Origin: Sphingomonas sp.
GTDB taxonomy: Bacteria; Pseudomonadota; Alphaproteobacteria; Sphingomonadales; Sphingomonadaceae
DNA: 64,000 nucleotides
Direction of reading: 5' to 3'
Assembly (NCBI RefSeq): GCF_017304635.1
Contig: NZ_JAFKMA010000001.1
Location: 1,356,173-1,420,172, forward strand
Positions 56,225 through 62,873 of the stretch are shown here, piece by piece (positions within the stretch are counted from its first letter, which is position 1; every line of letters begins with the position of its first letter). The translations under genes and the position numbers were made by a program. The notes under the pieces were generated by a model. The model saw only the letters and a program-made list of their open reading frames with translations, was not told the DNA's origin and made no database searches.

Positions 56225-56728
56225 TCAGCCGCCCAGCGCGGTCAACGCCGGCGCGAACGCCGCCTGTAACGAGCGCGCCGCGATGAATGCGATGGCGACG
56301 CAGCCCGAAACGCCGGCCGCACCGATCGCGACGAGTTCGAGGCGACGGGCGAACAGGCGGCTGCGGTCGGCCCGACGCGCGGACGGATGCGGCGTGTCGT
56401 TTCTCGTTCCGGCCCGCCGCTCGGTACGCATCGCTTCGGGCGATGCCGTCGAGGAAGCTCCCGACCGTGCCCCGCCGACCATGCCGGTAATATCGATCCG
56501 ATCCTGCGATCGCAGGCCGAAAGCGCCGCCGCGGCACCAGACGACGCGACCGACGACGATATGGTCGCCGCGGCGGATCTCGACATAGCTTCGCTGCGTC
56601 ACGTCGGCCCTGGTCTTCGCCATCAGTCCGCGCGACGACAGGTTCTGGATCGACACATCAACCCAATCCCGTCCAAGCAGCATCCTGGCCTGGATGCGGA
56701 CGGCTATCCTTGGGTCGCGGTTCTTCAC
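56225..56728 (-). CDS. PilZ-domain protein with C-terminal hydrophobic helix
   Basis: A 167-residue protein. The GTG at complement 56726-56728 gives a PilZ domain (about 3-85): RIAVRIQARM, VDVSIQNLSSRGLMAKT, and FGLRSQDRID. PilZ domains often bind cyclic-di-GMP; the N-terminal RxxxR is only partly matched (RDPRIAVR), so nucleotide binding is uncertain. The C-terminal LVAIGAAGVSGCVAIAFIAA could be a membrane helix. A Met at residue 16 is an alternative start but would cut the domain. Confidence 0.72.
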   Translation of the reverse strand: MKNRDPRIAVRIQARMLLGRDWVDVSIQNLSSRGLMAKTRADVTQRSYVEIRRGDHIVVGRVVWCRGGAFGLRSQDRIDITGMVGGARSGASSTASPEAMRTERRAGTRNDTPHPSARRADRSRLFARRLELVAIGAAGVSGCVAIAFIAARSLQAAFAPALTALGG

Positions 56729-57407
56729 GGTCGCGCGAGGATCGGCGACACGAACTCAGCGCCGACTCGATAGGGCGTTGAAAATACGACGAACATTCCG
56801 CTTCGATAGCCAGGGCACATTACCGTTTTCAAAACACCCCGCGGTTAACGAAACGCTACCGCGCCGCCGCAAACCACTCGATATTCGACCAACGTCCAAT
56901 CGGCACATCTGTTTGCGCCATTTAATATATGATTTGTTGGGGTGTAGACGGAAAGCACAGACCACGGGGTACCTGTAGCGCTGCTTTTCGAAGGGACGGC
57001 AACCGCCGGATGCCCATCGACCTGAAGCTGAGGTTGGTACGTCAGAACGCTGGCCAACCAGCAGTGCGAAAGTGCCCCGCCGACGATCACGCGGGAAGCC
57101 TCGGAGATCACGATCGGACCGGCTGCTCGCTAAACAAAATATCGCGCGAAACTGGCTATGGCGGAGAGGGTGGGAATCACACTTAGGTGACAAGCCATTG
57201 ATTTGGCTAAGCTTTATTCAACCCTGCCCTCTGCGTACCATGTAATGTACCATGTCGACGATTTCACCCGATTTCAAACGCTTGCGGGATCAGTTCGACT
57301 GCGTGTCTCTCTATCGAACTGACGGTACATTGGCAACGCCCCACACTGCCTTTCAACCTGGCGCAGGATAAACACACAGAGCCCTGTAATCACGCGCTGC
57401 GTCCCGC
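56729..57407. other. Gene-free lower-GC stretch at the edge of the conjugative element
   Basis: 679 bases between the PilZ and AlpA-like genes. Open frames here lack recognisable protein features or ribosome-binding sites. Composition is clearly more A/T-rich than the neighbouring genes. It holds the tRNA-Ser 3'-end sequence at 57159, an 8-base direct repeat GTACCATG at 57235-57242 and 57247-57254, and AGCCA/TGGCT inverted bases near 57195. No integrase is present. Confidence 0.5.
57159..57175 (-). other. tRNA-Ser 3'-end sequence, probable attachment site
   Basis: TGGCGGAGAGGGTGGGA is the exact reverse complement of TCCCACCCTCTCCGCCA, the 3' end including CCA of a common tRNA-Ser. The rest of a tRNA is absent (bases beyond 57175 no longer fit), so this is not a gene. 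Such 17-base 3'-end duplicates mark the far end of elements integrated in tRNA genes. The orientation places the element at higher coordinates. Confidence 0.6.
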
Positions 57408-57626
57408 TTAGACCTTACGCTTTTTGCCTTCGAAACCGTCTTTCACATCGTCGATCCAAGCGACGATCTCGCGGTTGCTCCATCGCGAGGCGAAATCATC
57501 GACCTTGTACGGCGACGGGAATTTGCCCTCGCCGATAAGCCGGTAGATCATGGTTTTGCCGAGCCCGACGCGCCGCTTCACTTCGTCGAGCTTGATCAGC
57601 CGGTCACTCGTCTCCGCGTCGCTCAT
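57408..57626 (-). CDS. AlpA-family phage-type regulator
   Basis: A 72-residue MerR-like winged-helix protein of the AlpA family. RLIKLDEVKRRVGLGKTMIYRL (part: LDEVKRRVGLGKTMIYRLI) and EGKFPSPYKVDDFASRWSNREI match its helix-turn-helix and wing. AlpA activates integrase/excision genes of P4-like and other integrative elements. Its start overlaps the DUF2274 stop by 4 bases, tying it to the trb operon. Cargo or control gene of the remnant element. Confidence 0.85.
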   Translation of the reverse strand: MSDAETSDRLIKLDEVKRRVGLGKTMIYRLIGEGKFPSPYKVDDFASRWSNREIVAWIDDVKDGFEGKKRKV

Positions 57627-57841
57627 TTCGATGCGGTCCGTGCCCGCGCAAACGCGCGGTCGCTCGCGAGGAACGATGCAAGCATCGGTGGAATGAGTTC
57701 GGTGACCACCTCCTCAACCCCGTAAGCGTCGCGGTACAGCTGGGCGTAAAGTTGCAGGTCGGCGTGAAGCTGCGGCGTCACGACGATACCGAGTTTGACC
57801 GGTGTCCGGTCGTCCAGCCGGGGCAATTTCAACGCCGACAT
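57623..57841 (-). CDS. DUF2274 protein of conjugative elements
   Basis: A 72-residue protein matching DUF2274. LKLPRLDDRTPVKLGIVV at the start and HADLQLYAQLYRDAYGVEE in the middle are family marks; a PMLASFLASDRAFARAR helix ends it. DUF2274 genes regularly follow trbI in Tn4371-type and related ICEs. The start ATG (complement 57839-57841) is 1 base from the trbI stop. Function is unknown; possible regulation or assembly of the conjugation genes. Confidence 0.85.
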   Translation of the reverse strand: MSALKLPRLDDRTPVKLGIVVTPQLHADLQLYAQLYRDAYGVEEVVTELIPPMLASFLASDRAFARARTASK

Positions 57842-57842
57842 G

Positions 57843-59066
57843 TTACTCCTCCCGCCAGGGCTTGAGCACCAGGTCCTGATGCACGAGCAACCGGATCGTC
57901 GCACCGGGCCGCACCGTGATCGTTGGCTGTACGTTGAGGTTGCGCGATGTGAGTTGGTCACCAGCTCGCGACACGTTCTGCTCGGCCGATTGACGCAGTG
58001 CGTCGACGAGATCGCCGCGGCCGCTGAACTGCAGCTCTGCGCCGACCCCGAGCATCGTCGAAAGGACAATGCCCTTGAGCAAAGTCCATGTGTGGAAATC
58101 GACCTTGTCGGCGAGACCGGCATAGCCCGAAGGATCGCTTGCCGGCGTGTTGCCGATCTGGATCGAACTGCCATCTGGAAAGACGATGCGCTGCCAGATG
58201 ACAAGCGCCCTGCTCTGTCCGAACGCTACTACAGAATCGTACGTCCCGATCAGCCGCGCACCTTGCGGAACCAGCAAAATCGTGCCGGTCGCGCTATCAT
58301 AGACGCGCTGGGTCACCTGCGCCGTCACCATGCCGGGCAAATCCGAGCGTAGGCCGGTGATGAGGCTCGCCGCGATCACGCTGCCGGCGGACAGGGTGTA
58401 GGGCGACGGTGCGGCCGCGACGCGATTGGGGTTCACGTCGCCCTTGCGCGAAGCATTGTCCGCAAAAGCGTTGTTGCGCAGTTGACCGTTCGGATCGGCC
58501 GAAGGATCCTGCTCGAGCTTGGCTGCAGCATCCGGCGGCGTTGCCTCGACTAGCGATGATACGCCCACCGCTGGCGCCGCCGCCTGGCTGGCAGTCTGAA
58601 CCATCAGACCCGACGCCCGCGCCGTCGCCAGTTCCTGCAACCGTCTCTGGCGCGCTTCGGCAGCGATCTGCGACTTGTCCACGCCTGGCGTTGCAACCGG
58701 CGGCACGGGCGGCAGCGTTGCCAGTTGCCGTTGACGATCAAGGATCGGTCGTCCGAGATCACCGGGAAGCGGCGGTCCCAGCTTCGGCGCATCGCCATAG
58801 CTGGTCGGCAAGCTGCTCAACGTGTCGGACGGCGCCTTGATGCCCGGCGGCTGATCGTCGGGATTGGTCGCGAGGTGCAACGCGCGCGGTTCGAGCGCGA
58901 ACCACGATGTCACCACGACCCCACCGGCGGCTAGAGCGGCCAGCGAAACGACAACACCGCGCTTGAAACGGATCGCGCGCGCCGGTCGCGCGCGCAGCAC
59001 CAACGTCTCGGGGTCGACCTTGGGCGGCACGATCGGCGCTTCATCGACCGGAGGCATCTCGCTCAT
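57843..59066 (-). CDS. trbI: Conjugal transfer protein TrbI (VirB10-like)
   Basis: A 407-residue scaffold of the P-type conjugation channel, spanning inner and outer membrane. Residues 37-60 form a helix (VVVSLAALAAGGVVVTSWF), then a Pro-rich stretch (about 70-200), then the conserved VirB10 C-terminal domain (YTLSAGSVIAASLITGLRSDLPG, part: VIAASLITGLRSDLP; VPQGARLIGTYDS; VTVRPGATIRLLVHQDL). Complete and apparently intact. The start overlaps the trbG stop. Confidence 0.95.
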   Translation of the reverse strand: MSEMPPVDEAPIVPPKVDPETLVLRARPARAIRFKRGVVVSLAALAAGGVVVTSWFALEPRALHLATNPDDQPPGIKAPSDTLSSLPTSYGDAPKLGPPLPGDLGRPILDRQRQLATLPPVPPVATPGVDKSQIAAEARQRRLQELATARASGLMVQTASQAAAPAVGVSSLVEATPPDAAAKLEQDPSADPNGQLRNNAFADNASRKGDVNPNRVAAAPSPYTLSAGSVIAASLITGLRSDLPGMVTAQVTQRVYDSATGTILLVPQGARLIGTYDSVVAFGQSRALVIWQRIVFPDGSSIQIGNTPASDPSGYAGLADKVDFHTWTLLKGIVLSTMLGVGAELQFSGRGDLVDALRQSAEQNVSRAGDQLTSRNLNVQPTITVRPGATIRLLVHQDLVLKPWREE

Positions 59067-59902
59067 ACGGCCCTCCCACGACGCGTCGTGCCACGAGTGA
59101 TCCGCACGACCTGTTGGCGCTTGGTGCCCAGCCGCATCTCGGCGACGTCGAACAGGCGGTCGACGACATAATAGCGGCCGCGCAGGCGAAAGTTGACCAG
59201 CTCCGCGGCGCCCGTGGCGCCGACCACGAACAATGGTGGCGCGTCGGTCGTGCCGAGGCCTGCGGGCAGCTCGATGTACGTCTGCTTGCCGTCGTCAAAC
59301 GCGCGCAACGGCCGCCACGCCACCTTGTCGCCGGTGATCGCATAATCGAAATGGAGCTGATCCATGTCGAGCGCCGGGGCGGCCGGCGTCGCGGCGGCAG
59401 CGGCATCGGTTGCGCGCTTGAGCGCCAGCATGGTGTCTTGCGGGTAGGTCCACGCGATGGCCGACATGGCCGGTCCTGCCGCACTGGTCAGCGTGACGTG
59501 ATAGGTCCGTCGGTCGGTCGTGATAACGAGGTTCGTGGCGAGACCGGGACCGATCGGTTTCACGAGGACATGTGCCCGCTTGTCGGCGCCCGACCCGCTG
59601 GTCGTATCGCCGATGACCCAGCGCGCGGTATCCCCCGCCGCGACCGAGCCGAGCGTCTCGCCCGGCTGGAGCAGGATGTCGGTGACGGTCTCGGGCGCGG
59701 TCAGGACGTGATAGATCTGCCCATCGACAAACGGCAGCATGGCGCTGGCCGCGACGAACGCATTGGGCGTCGGCTCGATCGTACCGGCGGCATTGGCGGC
59801 GGCAACCGCGCGAGCAGAGGTCGTTCGCTTGGCCTCGGGCGCGGCGTGCGCCGCGGTAGCAAGGCTCAGGGCAAGCAGGGACAAGGGATGAAGTTGGGTC
59901 AT
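59063..59902 (-). CDS. trbG: Conjugal transfer protein TrbG (VirB9-like)
   Basis: A 279-residue exported protein with signal peptide (1-19, ending AHAAPEA). DGQIYHVLTAPETVTDILLQPGE (part: YHVLTAPETVTDILLQPGE) near residue 70, then a beta-rich TrbG/VirB9 core with RRTYHVTLTS and MSAIAWTYPQD. YYVVDRLFDVAEMRLGTKRQQVVRI (part: YYVVDRLFDVAEMRLG) near the C-terminus. Start at complement 59900-59902 overlaps the stop of the trbF remnant by ATGA, the normal trbF-trbG arrangement. Confidence 0.94.
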   Translation of the reverse strand: MTQLHPLSLLALSLATAAHAAPEAKRTTSARAVAAANAAGTIEPTPNAFVAASAMLPFVDGQIYHVLTAPETVTDILLQPGETLGSVAAGDTARWVIGDTTSGSGADKRAHVLVKPIGPGLATNLVITTDRRTYHVTLTSAAGPAMSAIAWTYPQDTMLALKRATDAAAAATPAAPALDMDQLHFDYAITGDKVAWRPLRAFDDGKQTYIELPAGLGTTDAPPLFVVGATGAAELVNFRLRGRYYVVDRLFDVAEMRLGTKRQQVVRITRGTTRRGRAV

Positions 59903-60087
59903 TTCTGGGTCTCCGGGAGTGATGGGGCCGGCCGCAGGCCGAGATTGGGATCGAGCGGCGACCCCGAGGGAATAGTGACAGCGGCGGGGGCAGCCGGCGG
60001 CGCCGGCGGAGCGACGGGGGTCGGCGCGCTCGCCGGCTCGAGTTCGCGGCTCCAATCGATCGCGTCGATGTAAACGCTCGTCGTCAC
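59899..60087 (-). pseudogene. trbF: trbF remnant, 3' end only
   Basis: The last ~60 codons of trbF: SVYIDAIDWSREL is the closing conserved strand of TrbF proteins, followed by a Pro/Ala-rich tail ending LRPAPSLPETQK. The ATGA overlap with trbG shows native gene order. Upstream of about 60085 there is no TrbF sequence; instead an inverted-repeat sequence and a trbL start on the other strand. The gene has therefore lost its first ~180 codons at a rearrangement joint. Confidence 0.75.
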
Positions 60088-60088
60088 A

Positions 60089-60133
60089 CCCCGCCGGGGC
60101 GTGCGGCATCGCTCCCCGCCGCACGCCTCGGGG
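60089..60133. repeat. Hairpin between trbF and trbL remnants
   Basis: GCGTGCGGC (60099-60107) and GCCGCACGC (60118-60126) form a 9-bp stem with a 10-base loop; CCCCG at 60089 and CGGGG at 60129 add an outer stem. It ends 28 bases before the trbL start, so it belongs to the trbL leader or to the rearrangement joint. Confidence 0.5.
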
Positions 60134-60161
60134 GGCCCAACTTCCGACAGGATCGCACAGC

Positions 60162-60515
60162 ATGGACGACTTCAGCGTCATCGACCGGTTCGTTGCCGCG
60201 TTCACGCGATATATCGACAACGGCTTTGGGCTGCTGGGCGGCGATGTCCATTTCCTCGCCGCCACGCTGATCGGCATCGACGTGACGCTCGCCGGTCTGT
60301 TCTGGGCGCTGGGCGGCGATCAGGACGTGATGGGGCGCTTAATCAAGAAGATCCTCTATGTCGGCGCGTTCGCCTATATCATCGGCAGCTTCTCGACGCT
60401 CGCGACGATCATCTTCCGTTCGTTTGCCGCCGCCGGTGTCACCGCCAGTGCGGGCACGATCAGCGCCGACGACTTGCTCAAGCCCGGCACACTCGCGGAA
60501 TCGGGGACCGTGCGG
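60162..60515 (+). pseudogene. trbL: trbL remnant, 5' end only
   Basis: The first ~118 codons of TrbL, the polytopic inner-membrane protein of P-type conjugation. MDDFSVIDRFVAAFTRYID then GFGLLGGDVHFLAATLIGID and FWALGGDQDVMGRLIKKILY match TrbL N-termini. Three hydrophobic segments are visible. After LLKPGTLAESGT the sequence changes to an unrelated gene, and the trbL frame ends within about 15 codons. In intact elements trbL precedes trbF on the same strand; here it points the opposite way. Confidence 0.82.
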
Positions 60516-61063
60516 TCAACGTCCCGCATTTCGCGGTCAAGTCCGGCGCGGAACGAATGCTAGAAGCGATGGGCTTCGGTGCGACCATCCTGCGACCGAC
60601 CTATTTCATCGACAATGAGGCGATGGTGAAGGACGTGGTGCTTGAGCACGGCGTCTATCCCATGCCGATCGGCAGCAAGGGCGTCGCGATGGTCAGCACG
60701 CGCGACATCGCAGAAGTAGCGGCGATCCAGTTGATCCGGCGTGACACCGCGCCGACCAAACTCCCGATCGAGACAATCAATGTGATCGGTCCCGACACCC
60801 TGACCGGCGATAGTGCAGCTGCCATCTGGGCTGATGTTTTGGACCGTCCCGTAGTCTATGGCGGCGGCGACCCTGCGGGCTTCGAGCAGAACATGGCGAC
60901 CTTTCTGCCGCGGTGGACTGCTTACGAAATGCGCCTCATGGCCGAACGCTACGTGAGCGACGGCATGATCCCCGAAACGGGCGATATCGAACGCTTAACC
61001 GCGATGCTGGGCCGGCCGCTGCACTCCTATCGCGAATTCGTGGCTGAACTCGTGTCGAACTGA
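60516..61063 (+). pseudogene. NmrA-like NAD(P)-binding protein, C-terminal part only
   Basis: About 182 codons of an NmrA/SDR-like protein. VNVPHFAVKSGAERMLEAM and ATILRPTYFIDNEAMVKD are the mid-protein motif, and VSTRDIAEVAAIQLI, INVIGPDTLTG and SYREFVAELV the C-terminal part. The Rossmann motif GxxGxxG and first ~100 residues are absent; the frame upstream runs back through trbL in another frame. The joint is at about 60511-60520. It cannot make a working NmrA protein alone. Confidence 0.75.
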
Positions 61064-61264
61064 TCTGCCGCATCACTGTTGGGCGGTCGTGAGGCTTCAG
61101 CCTTGCGGCCGCCTCGTCACCGATTGAATGATCGCGCTGCTTTGAGCCCTAATTGTCGCCATACGATCGGTCCGCCGATAATTCCAAAAGCTGCCAGTGG
61201 TTCATGCGAGGATACAGGTGCCGACAATTGCGCCGCTGCACATCGCTCGTTGGCCAAAACGCAC

Positions 61265-61738
61265 CTACGTCACTGGTATGGCGCTCAGGAGTTTGGCTTC
61301 GCGGATGATGACGAGCGTCTTGAAGCTGCGGATTTTATCGTTTGCAGAAAACAATCGCTGCACCAGATCGTCATAACCTTCCATGTCACGGGCAATGATG
61401 CGCACGGCAAAGTCGTGATCGCCGGTGACGTTCCAAGCCTCCAGAACTTCTTGTTCACGCCGGAACACGGCCATCATTTCGTTGAGCGTATGGGCGTTTT
61501 CGCGCTCCAGCGTGACCAGTACGATCATCGATAAGGGCCAGCCCAACGTCCGTGGTCGGACAATCGCGACCTCGCGCTCGATCACGCCGCTCGCACGGAG
61601 CTGACGGAGCCGGCGGTAACAGGCCGGTGCCGATAGCCCGACCGCCGCAGCCAGTTCAGCGACCGGCCGTTTGGCACCGATCTGCACGAGCTCTAGCAGC
61701 CGGCGGTCGAAATCGTCGAGCTGATCGATATTTGCCAC
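61265..61738 (-). CDS. Lrp/AsnC-family transcription regulator
   Basis: A 157-residue regulator. An N-terminal winged helix (LDDFDRRLLELVQIGAKRPVAELAAAVGLS, part: LDDFDRRLLELVQIGAKR) and CYRRLRQLRASGVIEREVA as recognition helix. The C-terminal RAM domain has TGDHDFAVRIIARDMEGYDDLV (part: VTGDHDFAVRIIARDMEGY), the ligand-sensing pattern. GTG start at complement 61736-61738. Divergent from an RhtA-like exporter gene with a palindrome between; regulation of that exporter and of itself by an amino acid is a natural inference. Confidence 0.93.
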   Translation of the reverse strand: MANIDQLDDFDRRLLELVQIGAKRPVAELAAAVGLSAPACYRRLRQLRASGVIEREVAIVRPRTLGWPLSMIVLVTLERENAHTLNEMMAVFRREQEVLEAWNVTGDHDFAVRIIARDMEGYDDLVQRLFSANDKIRSFKTLVIIREAKLLSAIPVT

Positions 61739-61754
61739 TCGCTAGCTCTGCCAG

Positions 61755-61767
61755 ATAAACTTTATCA
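61755..61767. promoter_or_regulatory. 13-bp palindrome, probable Lrp-type operator
   Basis: GATAAACTTTATC is a perfect palindrome around a central C, 17 bases from the regulator's start. A partial GATCACACTTATC follows at about 61785. Size and A/T-rich centre suit Lrp/AsnC sites between divergent genes. Confidence 0.55.
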
Positions 61768-61845
61768 CGTCTTCACAAAAATCGATCACACTTATCCGGT
61801 GCGCCTCGTAGGTTCGGGCCGTTCTCCACAAATATTGGGTTCGTC

Positions 61846-62739
61846 ATGATCTCTACTGTATTGCCGCGGCCCGGTTTCGCGCGCGTCGACTATCCTGCGA
61901 TCGCAATGTTGTTCCTGTCACTCGTCTCGGTCACGACGGGCGCGACCTTTGCGAAACACTTTTTCCCGCTGGTCGGGCCAGAGGGCGCGACGGCGCTGCG
62001 ATTGACCGTAGCGGCGGTGTTGATGGCGGCGGTCTTCAAGCCCTGGCGGATCGATCTGCGCAGCGGCTGGCGGTCGCTGCTCGTCTACGGCGTCGTGCTC
62101 GGGGTGATGAACCTCTCCTTCTACAAGGCGCTCAACTACATTCCGCTCGGCATCGCGATCGCGATCGAGTTTACCGGGCCGCTCGCCGTCGCCGTGCTCA
62201 CGTCGCGCCGACGATCGGACTTTGCGTGGATTGCGCTGGCGATGGCGGGACTCGCGCTGCTGATGCCGATTTGGCGTGATGCGAGCCCGCTCGACTGGCG
62301 CGGAACCGGGTTGGCGCTCGTCGCCGGCTCGTGCTGGGCAATCTATATCGTCGGCGGCAAGAAGGCCGGTAGTACTCATGGCCCTGCAGCCGCGGCGGGA
62401 GGTATGATACTGGCAGCACTCGTCGCGCTGCCCGTCGGTATCGCCCATGCTGGGACGTCGATCTTGGCCTGGGACGCGATCGCACTCGGCATCGTTGTGG
62501 GCATCGTCTCCAGCGCCATTCCCTATTCGCTGGAGATCGTCGCGCTTAAGCGATTGCCGGCAAACACCTTTGGTACGTTGTTGAGCGCGGAGCCTGCGGT
62601 CGGATCGCTGGTCGGAATGACGCTCCTCGGCGAAATGTTATCGCCGATGCAATGGCTGGCGGTGGGGCTTATCATCTGCTCGTCGATCGGAACTGCGCTT
62701 AACGCCAAAAGCGGTGAAGGGTTCGAGCAACCAGCCTGA
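61846..62739 (+). CDS. EamA-family exporter, RhtA-like
   Basis: A 297-residue ten-helix membrane protein of the DMT superfamily. Two EamA halves: [21 protein letters not shown] (part: [19 protein letters not shown]) with [25 protein letters not shown] (part: [18 protein letters not shown]) and, in the second half, [28 protein letters not shown] (part: [17 protein letters not shown]). These match RhtA threonine/homoserine exporters. ATG 61846 lacks a strong ribosome site. Divergent from the Lrp-type regulator, so amino-acid efflux under its control is likely. Confidence 0.9.
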   Translation: MISTVLPRPGFARVDYPAIAMLFLSLVSVTTGATFAKHFFPLVGPEGATALRLTVAAVLMAAVFKPWRIDLRSGWRSLLVYGVVLGVMNLSFYKALNYIPLGIAIAIEFTGPLAVAVLTSRRRSDFAWIALAMAGLALLMPIWRDASPLDWRGTGLALVAGSCWAIYIVGGKKAGSTHGPAAAAGGMILAALVALPVGIAHAGTSILAWDAIALGIVVGIVSSAIPYSLEIVALKRLPANTFGTLLSAEPAVGSLVGMTLLGEMLSPMQWLAVGLIICSSIGTALNAKSGEGFEQPA

Positions 62740-62873
62740 AGGGTTGAAGGCTTCGGCCGTTATGCGCCCTATGATCAGACGTTCAGTTCGATCGAGCTCG
62801 ATCTTGTAAGCTGCCATAAATGGTTGAATCTGCCCTGTGTCCGGTTAACCTCGTCGCGAGGGGGAACTGCGCG

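Noticed and set aside
57159-57240. Functional tRNA-Ser gene
   Set aside because: Only the last 17 bases match; no T-arm loop, anticodon or acceptor 5' strand follows.
56729-57407. Protein genes in the low-GC stretch
   Set aside because: Several frames of 60-145 codons exist on both strands but none has a ribosome site plus family motif, and they overlap one another.
60101-61063. A 320-codon single gene covering the trbL and NmrA regions
   Set aside because: Its first ~138 codons read trbL DNA in the wrong frame and give Arg-rich nonsense; only the last ~182 codons are NmrA-like.
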